This document shows positions 25,911 through 34,062 of a stretch of 64,000 bases of DNA, in pieces. How positions within the stretch are numbered: the stretch's first letter is position 1; each line of letters begins with the position of its first letter. Origin of the DNA: JAJRTE01 sp964418585 (GTDB lineage: Bacteria; Myxococcota_A; UBA796; JAJRTE01); assembly GCA_964418585.1 (NCBI GenBank), contig CAYQMG010000137.1:17033-81032 (forward strand), read 5' to 3'. The notes below the pieces were generated by a model. That model had not been told where the DNA came from. It searched no databases and saw only the letters and a list, made by a program, of their open reading frames with translations. Both the position numbers and the translations under genes were made by a program.

Positions 25911-26774
25911 ATGGCAAGGAAATACCGGTGCTTCGAGAACGGCGACATGGAGAAATTCGAGGCGGAGGCCAAGATTGCCCTGTTGGCCACCATCTCGGAG
26001 AGCCGTCAGCCCCATTTGACCTTCCTCTCGTCCCTTCAGGCCAAGACGACCAACACCCTGATGTTCGGGCAGTTTTCCGAGGGGCTGAGCAAGAAACACG
26101 TCAAGTGGAACCCGAACGCTGGATTTCTCATCATGAGTCTGGAGCGGGAGTTGTGGCGGGGTAAGGCCCGCTGGACTCACGAGGTGGGGGAAGGGGATGA
26201 CTTCGAGTATTTCAACCGCAAACCAATGTTTCGGTACAACGCCTACTTCGGCATCCATACCGTCCATTACCTGACGTTGATCGAGGTTTCGAGGCGGCAG
26301 CGTCTCCCGTTGCCCGGTATCGTGGCAGGCTCGCTCAAGACCCTGGTCGCGCGGGGCGGAGCGCGGAGCGGTCGGGGCGGCGGCCGGGACGTGTCTCCCG
26401 TGCTTACTCCCTGGGCGGAGTCGCTGTTTCGGCGCCTGGATACGCTCAAGTTTCTCTCCTGGATAGAATCGGACGGGTACCCCACGATCGTCCCTGTGCT
26501 TCAGTGTCAGGCTGCGGACCCCGGCCGGCTCGTCTTCACGCCCACCCCTTTTTCCCAGGATCTCGAGGCGCTCGAGGCCGGTACCTCGGTGGCGGTTTTC
26601 GGGCTGTCCATGCAGATCGAGAACGTGTTGGTCCGCGGGATCTTCACCGGCTTTCGGCGCAGACGGGGAATCCGGTTGGGCCACATCGACCTCGAGTGGG
26701 CCTACAACTCCATGCCGCCCGTTCCGGGACAGATCTATCCCCCGGTGCCCCTCGAGCCGGTGCTCGAATCCTGA
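25911..26774 (+). CDS. FMN-binding split-barrel (pyridoxamine 5'-phosphate oxidase-like) protein
   Basis: 287 residues from the ATG at 25911 preceded by GGGGAGGAAG. The N-terminal ~120 residues look like a pyridoxamine-phosphate-oxidase-type split barrel: EAKIALLATISESRQPHLTF, LQAKTTNTLMFGQF, then FLIMSLERELWRGKARWT (cited here as short pieces of that run). The second half repeats a similar barrel more weakly (SWIESDGYPTIVPVL, VAVFGLSMQIENVLVRGIF). The gene follows the activase by 87 nt on the same strand and is likely in that operon. A flavin-dependent redox or protective role for the radical enzyme is possible but not shown. PdxH activity is unlikely given the divergent sequence. Confidence 0.7.
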   Translation: MARKYRCFENGDMEKFEAEAKIALLATISESRQPHLTFLSSLQAKTTNTLMFGQFSEGLSKKHVKWNPNAGFLIMSLERELWRGKARWTHEVGEGDDFEYFNRKPMFRYNAYFGIHTVHYLTLIEVSRRQRLPLPGIVAGSLKTLVARGGARSGRGGGRDVSPVLTPWAESLFRRLDTLKFLSWIESDGYPTIVPVLQCQAADPGRLVFTPTPFSQDLEALEAGTSVAVFGLSMQIENVLVRGIFTGFRRRRGIRLGHIDLEWAYNSMPPVPGQIYPPVPLEPVLES

Positions 26775-26877
26775 ACGCTCCACGGATCCGGCCCCGGAAC
26801 GGGGCGGCGGCGTCCCGTGACTTCCCAACCCGATGGTGACCCCTGGAACCTCGATCCCGTCCCGGTGCTGTTCCTGC

Positions 26878-26906
26878 TTGCGTGTCACTTGCGACAACAT
26901 TAAAAT
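26878..26906 (+). promoter_or_regulatory. Sigma-70-type promoter candidate
   Basis: TTGCGT (26878-26883), 17-nt spacer, TAAAAT (26901-26906, 5 of 6 matches) in a short AT-richer patch, 68 nt before the ATG at 26975. Confidence 0.45.
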
Positions 26907-26974
26907 CGCACTACTCTGGACCAGGACCCTGGCCCTGGACGAAGCGATCCTCGAGCACGAGACCGGAGAGAAAC

Positions 26975-29206
26975 ATGACCCCCACACAGCCTGCTCAGAC
27001 CAAGGTGCCCGCATGGAAGGCCTACTTCAACCGGCTCGCCCGTGACCCCGCCGTGGCCCGGCTCCGGGGACAGGTTGAGAAGCTCCTCGCAGACCTGGAC
27101 GTGGTCATTCCCCTGGAGCATGGCGACGTGGACGGCGCTGCCTACGAATTGCTCAAGCGGCGCAAGGACGCCGACCCAAAGGAACTGGAGGCCATCGACT
27201 TCATCCTCACTCACCGGCGATTGCTCGACGCTGGAGAAACCTTCTCTCCGCCCCGGTCGTTCCGTCTGCTTGGCACCGGCACACAACTTCACGGCCCTGC
27301 AGACTACGATCCTTCCGACAAGACCTTCCTGGCCACCCGACGCCTCACCCTGCTCGGCATTCCGATCCTCATTCTGGGGGCCTACCGGGTCACGCGCGAC
27401 CAGAAGGGCCGGCTCCTCCCCCTGTCTCGAGTTCCTCTCGAGCCCCATCTCCTGGCCGGCAGACGGATCAAGAGGCGGCTCGTCTTCGCCGTGTTGGCGC
27501 TTGCGGTTCTGGGAGGGCTCTTCGTCTCACGCCCGGACATGGTGTCCTTTTCCTCCTTGCCCAGCGCGCTCCACATCGTAAATGGGCTCGAGTTCCCGGT
27601 CTCGGTCGCCGTGGGGGATGAGACGGTGAACGTCCCTGCACTCGGCCACGTGTCTCACCCGCTCAAGAAGGAGTACTACCATCTCGTGGCCCACAACCGC
27701 GCGGGCGAGATCATGGAGGAGGAGAACGTGGACAACGCCTCGGGCGAAGGGGTGTTCACCTACAACATCCTGGGCGTTGCCCCCCTGTACACCGAGGTCG
27801 TCAGTTACGCTGCCGACGGGATTGCGGAGCGTTCCCGCACCTGGATGGCACTTCAGCGAACGCAGGAAGTCACCGGCGTTCATGGGGTGTTTGTGGCCGT
27901 CCCGGATCAGGTGCGGGTGCCGTTTTGGAAGGAGGCCGTGGAGCGGCGGTTCGTGGAGGTCGGACCAGGCGGTTGGCTGGATACCGTGCGGGCCCTGGAG
28001 AATGTGGATGACGCCTGGACCGTCCTGACCCGGACGATCGTGGCCGATCCGGAGAACGAGGCGGCTTATCGTGCCGGAGTGGATGTGCTCTATGCGATGG
28101 AGCCCAGGGACGCCATTCAGGCCGCGCGGATGTTTTACTCCAACAACTGGGATTCCACCAATGCCCAGCGCATGCTGATGTGGACGATGATCCGGGCGGC
28201 GGGGAGGGAAGGGGCCGTCGATGCGTACCAGCAGCTCCAGAAAATCGAGCCTGCCACCGCGATTGGCGCGTTGCTGACCGCGCAGGTGGAGCTGCCCGAG
28301 GCCGCGGCAAAACGCCTGGTGCCCGCGGTCAAGCTCTACTCCAAGGATTACTTCCTCCGTCTCGAACTCGGCCGGGCCTTCTATCTCCTGGGGCGGTTCG
28401 AGGACGCCGTGCGGGAGTTCGAGACGTTGGAAAAGCAGAACGAACGGGCGATTCGATCCTGTTATCGGGAGCACGCGCTTTCCCTGATCGCCCTCGGGAA
28501 GCGCTCCGAGGCTGCGCACCTGGTGGCGAATGCGGGCGATCTGGACGGCTTCCCGGTGGATTTCGAGTTCGCGCGCTTCTACGCCACTGTGACCGCAGGC
28601 GTTTCCACCGCACTGAAACCCTACCCATTCGATCACTACCTCGACCGGTCGTCGTTCTACCACCAGGATGAGGTCTATGCCGGAACCCTGTTCCGTGCAC
28701 TCACTTCCAGGACCGTGCCCGATCAGGAGGTCCTGGACGCCCTCGCCAACGACACCCAGCGCAATCTCGTGCACCTGGCCGGCGTGATTGCGAGCGACCT
28801 GGACCTCGCCGTCGCCCTCACCCGCGACCTGCCGCTCGAGGCCCTGCGCAAGCTCGACGACGTATCCCTCATTCTGCTCGCCGGCGAGTTCCTCCGGCGC
28901 GGCGCAGAAGATGATGCCGGCGTATGCTTGAACGCGCTTCGCCTGTGGGCTCCCTGGCGTTCCGTCGTCGTTGCAGCGTTGAAGGAACAATCGAATCCAC
29001 CCGAGGTCCTCGACCTGGACCTGGAAATCCAGGCTGCCCTCAAGCTCGTGCAGGCGCGCAGGCTCGGAAAAGCACACAAGGAGTTCGACGCGCTGATCAA
29101 GGAAGCCCGGCGGCTGGACGTGGTCAGTGGAATCGTCACAGCAGCCATACGTTGGCCCATCTCCCCCCTACCGGGTCAGGCCCCGGCCACCCAAGCCGGG
29201 CGATGA
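26975..29206 (+). CDS. Membrane-anchored TPR-like protein, function unknown
   Basis: 743 residues from the ATG at 26975 (CGGAGAG upstream). The cytoplasmic N-terminus (~165 residues) is charged, with a hydrophobic patch at ~124-136. A single clear transmembrane helix lies at ~169-185 after RRIKRR. The following ~100 residues are beta-rich (HIVNGLEFPVSVAVGDETV). The C-terminal ~450 residues are helical with TPR-like spacing, for example LGRAFYLLGRFEDAVREFE. Positive-inside logic puts the large C-terminal part in the periplasm. I do not recognise a named family. It stands between the glycyl-radical operon and the sigma-54 activator with its own promoter-like sequence, so no operon partner is evident. 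Confidence 0.7.
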   Translation: MTPTQPAQTKVPAWKAYFNRLARDPAVARLRGQVEKLLADLDVVIPLEHGDVDGAAYELLKRRKDADPKELEAIDFILTHRRLLDAGETFSPPRSFRLLGTGTQLHGPADYDPSDKTFLATRRLTLLGIPILILGAYRVTRDQKGRLLPLSRVPLEPHLLAGRRIKRRLVFAVLALAVLGGLFVSRPDMVSFSSLPSALHIVNGLEFPVSVAVGDETVNVPALGHVSHPLKKEYYHLVAHNRAGEIMEEENVDNASGEGVFTYNILGVAPLYTEVVSYAADGIAERSRTWMALQRTQEVTGVHGVFVAVPDQVRVPFWKEAVERRFVEVGPGGWLDTVRALENVDDAWTVLTRTIVADPENEAAYRAGVDVLYAMEPRDAIQAARMFYSNNWDSTNAQRMLMWTMIRAAGREGAVDAYQQLQKIEPATAIGALLTAQVELPEAAAKRLVPAVKLYSKDYFLRLELGRAFYLLGRFEDAVREFETLEKQNERAIRSCYREHALSLIALGKRSEAAHLVANAGDLDGFPVDFEFARFYATVTAGVSTALKPYPFDHYLDRSSFYHQDEVYAGTLFRALTSRTVPDQEVLDALANDTQRNLVHLAGVIASDLDLAVALTRDLPLEALRKLDDVSLILLAGEFLRRGAEDDAGVCLNALRLWAPWRSVVVAALKEQSNPPEVLDLDLEIQAALKLVQARRLGKAHKEFDALIKEARRLDVVSGIVTAAIRWPISPLPGQAPATQAGR

Positions 29207-29427
29207 GCGGAAGCGCCTCGGCCTGGCCTCGGACGTTTCCCGGTTGACGTTCCTGACCGGGGCCGCCAAGCTGGTGCGAAGGTTGCGGCGACCTGGCCCG
29301 TTTCTTGCACAGTACCGCCCGCGAAAACAGGCAGCCCGCCACCTGTCGTGGCAGGCACGCAGGCAACCCTCGAGTACACGCGGCCCCCGGGAAGGCCGCC
29401 GCGCAGAACCTGGGCGCATGGTAGGCA

Positions 29428-30780
29428 ATGGAAGGCAATCTCGACAAAAAGTTCCTCGAAACGATCCTCAACTGCATCGCCGACGGCGTGTTCACCGTGG
29501 ACAAGGACTGGAGGATCACCTCGTTCAACAAGGCCGCGGAACGGATTACCGGCGTTCCTTCCGCGCTCGCACTCGGCAAACGGTGCTCCGAAGTGTTCCA
29601 CGCCGACATCTGCGAGCACGGCTGTGCGCTGCGCAAAACCGTGGAAACAGGCAAGGACCTGATCGACCTGCCCGCCAGGATACTCAATGCCCGTGGGCGC
29701 GGCGTCCCCATCTCCCTCAGCACATCGGTGCTTCGCGGCCCGGATGGTGAAGTCCTCGGCGCGGTGGAGACCTTTCGCGACCTCTCCGCGATCGAGACTC
29801 TGCGGCGTGAGATCAATAGCAAGTATACCTTCGAGGACATCGTCGGACGCAGCGACGCCCTCAAAAAGGTGTTCGCCATCCTCCCTGATGTCGCGGAAAG
29901 CGACGCCACCGTGCTGATCGAAGGTCCGAGTGGTTCCGGAAAAGAACTCCTCGCCCGTGCCGTACACAACCTCAGCCCCAGACGCAACGCCCCCTACGTC
30001 GTGGTCAATTGCGGCTCCCTCCCGGTCAGCCTGTTCGAATCCGAGCTGTTCGGCTATACCCAGGGTGCGTTCACCGATGCCAAGCGCAACAAGCCCGGTC
30101 GCCTCGCCCTCGCAGAAGGCGGCACCCTCTTCCTCGATGAGGTCTCCGAACTTCCACCTCCAACACAGGTAAAACTCCTCCGGGTCCTCCAGGAACGCGA
30201 GTACGAACCCCTCGGCGCCGTCAAAACCGTCCGCGCCAACGTCCGAATCGTCGCTGCCACCAACCAAAGACTCGCAGAGCTCGTCACCCGCGGCGAGTTC
30301 CGCGACGACCTCTACTTCCGACTCGCCGTCGTCCGCCTCTCCATCCCCAGCCTCAAAGACCGAAGGGAGGACGTCCCTTACCTCGTCGAGCACTTCATCC
30401 GAAGGTTCAACGCAAAACGGGGAAAAAGCATCACCGGCGTCTCCCCACCCGTCATGGACACCTTGATGCGCTACGACTACCCGGGAAATGTCCGGGAACT
30501 CGAAAACATCATCGAGTACGCCTTCGTGCTTTGTCATGGCCGCATCATCGAAATGGTTCACCTGCCCGAAGAACTCCAGTCGTTCGCAAGAAAACTCGGC
30601 ACCAAGGCAGGGAGCCGCAACGGCACCAGACTCCAGTGGGCAGAAGCCGACATGATTCGATCCGTGCTCGAAAAGGTCGGAGGCCGCGTGGGCCTCGCCG
30701 CCAAGGAGTTGGGAATCAGTCGAACCACCCTCTGGCGCAAGATGAAGCGGCACGGCATCACCCTGTACGAGTTCAAGTAG
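29428..30780 (+). CDS. Sigma-54-dependent activator: PAS sensor, AAA+ domain, Fis-type HTH
   Basis: 450 residues. A PAS domain (1-125) contains three cysteines, Cys53, Cys62 and Cys66 (C-X8-C-X3-C), which could bind a metal or Fe-S cluster or act as a redox switch. The AAA+ domain has Walker A GPSGSGKE (166-173), the sigma-54 contact loop GAFTDA (213-218, against the common GAFTGA), Walker B GGTLFLDE, and the arginine-finger region FRDDLYFRL. The C-terminal helix-turn-helix is at ~420-445 (GLAAKELGISRTTLWRKM). There is no receiver domain, so the signal is sensed directly in the cytosol by the PAS domain. Dyad sequences and a -24/-12 element immediately downstream suggest it controls the following operon. 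Confidence 0.93.
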   Translation: MEGNLDKKFLETILNCIADGVFTVDKDWRITSFNKAAERITGVPSALALGKRCSEVFHADICEHGCALRKTVETGKDLIDLPARILNARGRGVPISLSTSVLRGPDGEVLGAVETFRDLSAIETLRREINSKYTFEDIVGRSDALKKVFAILPDVAESDATVLIEGPSGSGKELLARAVHNLSPRRNAPYVVVNCGSLPVSLFESELFGYTQGAFTDAKRNKPGRLALAEGGTLFLDEVSELPPPTQVKLLRVLQEREYEPLGAVKTVRANVRIVAATNQRLAELVTRGEFRDDLYFRLAVVRLSIPSLKDRREDVPYLVEHFIRRFNAKRGKSITGVSPPVMDTLMRYDYPGNVRELENIIEYAFVLCHGRIIEMVHLPEELQSFARKLGTKAGSRNGTRLQWAEADMIRSVLEKVGGRVGLAAKELGISRTTLWRKMKRHGITLYEFK

Positions 30781-30817
30781 CGCCAATGTTTCCCCCCGAT
30801 ACGACATCGCACCGACA

Positions 30818-30878
30818 TGTTGCAATGTCGCAACGTTGTTTCTGAAACATTGTTCCAATCCTGGTCCACATGGGAACA
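30818..30878. promoter_or_regulatory. Cluster of three dyads, candidate activator (UAS) sites
   Basis: GTTGC/GCAAC with a 6-nt loop (30819-30834); TGTTTC/GAAACA with a 1-nt centre (30837-30849); TGTTCC/GGAACA 16 nt apart (30851-30878). The arms share TGTT-C / G-AACA, as expected for repeated binding sites of one Fis-type activator. They lie 50-110 nt upstream of the -24/-12 element. Confidence 0.45.
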
Positions 30879-30926
30879 TCCTTCGGGCTGGTGAACCCGA
30901 AAATCGAGCCGGTCTCGCTGTTCCAA

Positions 30927-30940
30927 GGCACCGGTGGGGC
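30927..30940 (+). promoter_or_regulatory. Sigma-54 (-24/-12) promoter candidate
   Basis: GGCACCGGTGGGGC has the invariant GG, exactly ten bases, then GC, and also matches the GGCAC half of the consensus. It precedes the receiver-kinase-lyase operon and follows the gene for a sigma-54 activator. The -12 half (GGGGC rather than TTGC) is imperfect. Confidence 0.4.
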
Positions 30941-31222
30941 GCGAGGGGAGGCGGATGGGCGTTTGTGAGCGGACGATGGTGTGGTTCATGGGTGAGGAGG
31001 GGATGTTTCGAGGGAGGAGGGGGCCGATGTATCGAGAGTGGGGTTGGGCGTGGCGAACTGGCCCGGAGGTTGCAGGCAATGGGCGGCGGAGCCGGTGGCC
31101 GGCGGGGGGAAGTTGCCGGACTCGGGGTGCCGGGTTTGGGGGAGGGGACGGGGCGGGCTGGGTGGTGCATGGGGGAGGGGGGTCCAGTCGTTCGAGCAAG
31201 CGGGGGAGGGCGAGGCGTTTTC

Positions 31223-31762
31223 ATGGCAAGGGCGAAGGTGAAGACGGTCCTGGTCGTGGACGACGAGCCGCACCTCAGGCACTATCTTCGGATGGTGCTG
31301 GAGGATGCCGGGTACTGCGTGTTGACAGCCGCAGACGGGCTCGAGGGATTGAATCTGGCTCGGGCGCACCGGCCGGATTTGGTGTCGGTGGATCTGGCCA
31401 TGCCGCGGAAGACGGGGTACCGGCTGCTCGTGGAGATGCGGCGTGAGGAGGGGTTGAAGGACATTCCGGTGGTGATCGTGACAGCGCATGCCCGCGATTC
31501 GGTGGGGGTACGTGCGCTCACGGAGCTTCGAGCGGCGGGCTACGATCTGTCGCGGAGCGACTACCTGGAGAAGCCGGTTTCGGCCTCCACCTATTTGGCG
31601 GCGGTGGCGCGTGCACTTGGCGTGGAGGGGCGTGAGGATTCGCGTTCGGTGGGGGAGTTGCGGGAGTTGTTGAGGAACCGCATCGAGGACGCGGGGCCTG
31701 AAGCGCTGAAGCGGGCGCTGGAGGCCCTGGCGAGGAGTTTGCCGGGGGAGGAGGAGCGGTGA
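31223..31762 (+). CDS. Stand-alone response-regulator receiver protein
   Basis: 180 residues from the ATG at 31223; the frame is open upstream but lacks coding sense. CheY-like receiver domain: acidic pair in VVDDEPH, phospho-accepting Asp in VSVDLAMP, Thr/Ala in VVIVTAHAR, and Lys in YLEKPVS. The ~55-residue C-terminal tail is helical and charged (RELLRNRIEDAG) with no DNA-binding motif, so output is probably by protein contact. It is first of a four-gene set with another receiver protein 78 nt downstream. No histidine kinase is encoded in the window. Confidence 0.9.
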   Translation: MARAKVKTVLVVDDEPHLRHYLRMVLEDAGYCVLTAADGLEGLNLARAHRPDLVSVDLAMPRKTGYRLLVEMRREEGLKDIPVVIVTAHARDSVGVRALTELRAAGYDLSRSDYLEKPVSASTYLAAVARALGVEGREDSRSVGELRELLRNRIEDAGPEALKRALEALARSLPGEEER

Positions 31763-31840
31763 TCGAAGGGGGGAGGTTTGTCGGCCGTGGGTCGGAGCTG
31801 AATCCGAGAGACGATCAACTTGATGAAAGGAGAGGAGAAG

Positions 31841-32248
31841 ATGACGGCGAGTGCCGGGAAGAAGAGGATACTCATTGTGGAGGATGAGCCGCACGTGGCG
31901 ATGTATCTGGAGACGTTGCTTCAGGATCACGGCTACGAAACGGAGATAGCGGCGAACGGGCGTGAGGCGTGGGAGCGAGCCCGGAAGAAACGGCCCGACC
32001 TGGTGTCTCTCGACATCACGATGCCGGAAGAGTCGGGGATCCGGTTCTATCGGCGCCTGAAGGAAGACCCTGACCTGGCCGACGTCCCGGTCATTGTGGT
32101 GACCGCGGTGACCGGCTACGGTGGGGACCCGGAACCATTCAAGAACTTCCTGGACACTCGTCGACAAGTTCCACCGCCTGAGGGCTTTTTCTCGAAGCCC
32201 ATCGATCGGGATGCTTTCCTGGAAGCAGTGGCCCGGCAACTCGCCTGA
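31841..32248 (+). CDS. Single-domain response regulator
   Basis: 135 residues. The ATG at 31841 is chosen because AAAGGAGAGGAG lies just before it; earlier in-frame starts would swallow that site. Receiver domain throughout: ILIVEDEPH, phospho-acceptor Asp in SLDITMPE, VIVVTAVTG and the conserved Lys in FFSKPID. It resembles the preceding receiver (same EPH and PDLVS motifs), so the pair probably arose by duplication. There is an unusual insertion before the conserved Lys (DPEPFKNFLDTRRQVPPPEG) which shifts the alpha-4/beta-5 face used for partner binding. Confidence 0.9.
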   Translation: MTASAGKKRILIVEDEPHVAMYLETLLQDHGYETEIAANGREAWERARKKRPDLVSLDITMPEESGIRFYRRLKEDPDLADVPVIVVTAVTGYGGDPEPFKNFLDTRRQVPPPEGFFSKPIDRDAFLEAVARQLA

Positions 32249-32459
32249 ATGGCCGGTCTGGGAAAGGCGCGTTCCAGCTTGTTCCCTGCCTCGCAAGATG
32301 CTACCGTTCGCATGAGTCCGTTTGGCGCTCGTTGCGGTTCCTGTCCAGGCCGCGGGGCCGAGGTGTATGATACGGGCTCGAGGCGGTGGCCGCGGCGCGG
32401 AGAAGGGTCGGCGTGCGGGGTCGCGTGCCGGGGGGGGCGTCGTTTCGAGGAGGATGCGC

Positions 32460-34043
32460 ATGACTGCCGGTGGTCGGAAATACATCCTGGCGGTGGACCT
32501 CGGCACCTCGGGGCCCAAGGTGGCGTTGTTCGATGCGGGTGGGACGATGGTGACTTCGTGTTTCGTCCCCACACCGACCATTTTGCTCCCAGGAGGCGGT
32601 GCGGAGCAACGGCCGGACGACTGGTGGCAGGCCATCGTTCGGGGCACCCGTGAGGTGGTATCGGCGAGCGGGGTGTCTCCTGCGGAGGTGGTGGCGATCG
32701 GGTGTTCGGCGCAGTGGTCCGGCACGGTCGCGGTGGACCGGGCGGGTCGGCCGTTGATGAACGCGATCATCTGGATGGATTCTCGAGGTGCGCCGTACTT
32801 GCGCGAGATCGGGGAGGGGGCGTTCAAGATCGAGGGGTATGCGTTGCGCAAGCTGGTCTACTGGCTGCGGCTTACCGGAGGATTGCCGGGGCCGTCTGGC
32901 AAGGACGCCATTGCCCACATGTTGTTCATCAAGCATGAGCGACCGGAGGTGTACGAGGCCACGGACAAGTTTCTCGAGCCATTGGACTACCTGAACTTGC
33001 GCATGACAGGAAAGGCCGCGGCCTCTTACCATTCCATCTCGCTTGCCTGGGTCACGGACAACCGGCAGGTCGGCTCGGTGCACTACGACGATCGTCTCAT
33101 TGCCATGACGACCATTGACCGGGACAAGTTTCCTGACCTGCTGCCGGTGGATGCCGTGCTCGGGCCGCTCACTGCCGAGGCTGCCGGGGAGCTGGGGCTG
33201 ACGGAGGCGACGCAGGTGGTGATGGGTGCGCCGGACCTTCATGCTGCAGCGGTGGGCTCGGGTGCGGTGGACGACTATGATGGGCACCTGTACATCGGTA
33301 CCTCCTCGTGGATCACTTGCCATGTGCCGTTCAAGAAAGTGGATGTGATCCGCAACATTGCCAGCCTGCCATCGGCCATCCCGGGCCGGTATTTCGTGGC
33401 CGACGAGCAGGAGACCTCCGGGGCCTGTCTGAATTTCCTGCGAGACAACGTGTTCTTCCCTTCTGACGAGTTGGAGACCGCGGCGCCGGATGACGTGTTC
33501 CAACGTTTTGACCGGATGGCGGCTCGAGTTCCGCCCGGGTCGGGCAAGCTCATCTTTCTCCCATGGCTTTACGGGGAGCGGACACCGGTGGAGGATCGGT
33601 TTGTTCGGGGTGGTTTCGTGAATCTTTCCCTGGATGCCACTCGAGCGCATATGGTCCGGGCGGTGTTGGAAGGTGTGGGATACAATCTCCGGTGGCTGTG
33701 CGGTGCCGTGGAGCACTTCATTGGGAGGCCGTTCGCCCGTTTGAACATCATCGGAGGCGGTGCGAAGTCGGACGTGTGGTGCCAGATTCTGGCGGACATC
33801 CTGGATCGAGAGATTCGGCAGGTGCGTGATCCGATCATGGCCAATGTGCGGGGAGCGGCCTTTCTGGCCGCGCATGCCATGGGTTTTCTCGACTTCTCTG
33901 ACATTCCCGGGCGCGTGTCCATTGCGCGAACGTTCCGACCCAACCCGGAGAATCGGGCGATCTACGATGAACTCTACGAACAATTCGGCCGGTTGTATCG
34001 AGCCAACAGGCGCATCTTTGCTCGATTGAACCGAACCCAGTGA
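32460..34043 (+). CDS. FGGY-family carbohydrate kinase (xylulokinase-like)
   Basis: 527 residues from the ATG at 32460, which has CGAGGAGG six bases upstream. ASKHA-fold kinase: N-terminal phosphate-binding loop YILAVDLGTSGPKVALF, GCSAQWSG, WMDSRGAP, then C-terminal LYIGTSSWITCHVP and the adenosine-binding LNIIGGGAKSDVWCQILADI (quoted in part). It phosphorylates a sugar or polyol hydroxyl with ATP; the overall arrangement is closest to xylulokinases, but no isomerase or pentose transport genes occur nearby. The end is 19 nt from the PLP lyase gene, so the two are cotranscribed and may act in sequence. The substrate is therefore open. Confidence 0.85.
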   Translation: MTAGGRKYILAVDLGTSGPKVALFDAGGTMVTSCFVPTPTILLPGGGAEQRPDDWWQAIVRGTREVVSASGVSPAEVVAIGCSAQWSGTVAVDRAGRPLMNAIIWMDSRGAPYLREIGEGAFKIEGYALRKLVYWLRLTGGLPGPSGKDAIAHMLFIKHERPEVYEATDKFLEPLDYLNLRMTGKAAASYHSISLAWVTDNRQVGSVHYDDRLIAMTTIDRDKFPDLLPVDAVLGPLTAEAAGELGLTEATQVVMGAPDLHAAAVGSGAVDDYDGHLYIGTSSWITCHVPFKKVDVIRNIASLPSAIPGRYFVADEQETSGACLNFLRDNVFFPSDELETAAPDDVFQRFDRMAARVPPGSGKLIFLPWLYGERTPVEDRFVRGGFVNLSLDATRAHMVRAVLEGVGYNLRWLCGAVEHFIGRPFARLNIIGGGAKSDVWCQILADILDREIRQVRDPIMANVRGAAFLAAHAMGFLDFSDIPGRVSIARTFRPNPENRAIYDELYEQFGRLYRANRRIFARLNRTQ

Positions 34044-34062
34044 GCCTTCATGGAGCAGGACG

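Larger units (their letters stand above)
30781..31222. other. 442-nt intergenic region: regulatory sites then G-rich leader
   Basis: The first ~160 nt contain dyads and a -24/-12-like element (annotated separately). The remainder (about 30945-31222) is strongly purine-rich on the + strand, with many GGGG/GGAGG runs. The frame is open through it, but the translation is Gly/Arg-rich without coding character, so I read it as an untranslated leader. Confidence 0.6.

Noticed and set aside
30934..31446. 170-codon open frame in the leader and receiver gene region
   Set aside because: Arg/Gly-rich translation from a G-rich leader, and it overlaps the receiver gene in another frame.
30986..32851. 621-codon minus-strand open frame
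   Set aside because: Antisense of two receiver genes and a kinase; no coding character.
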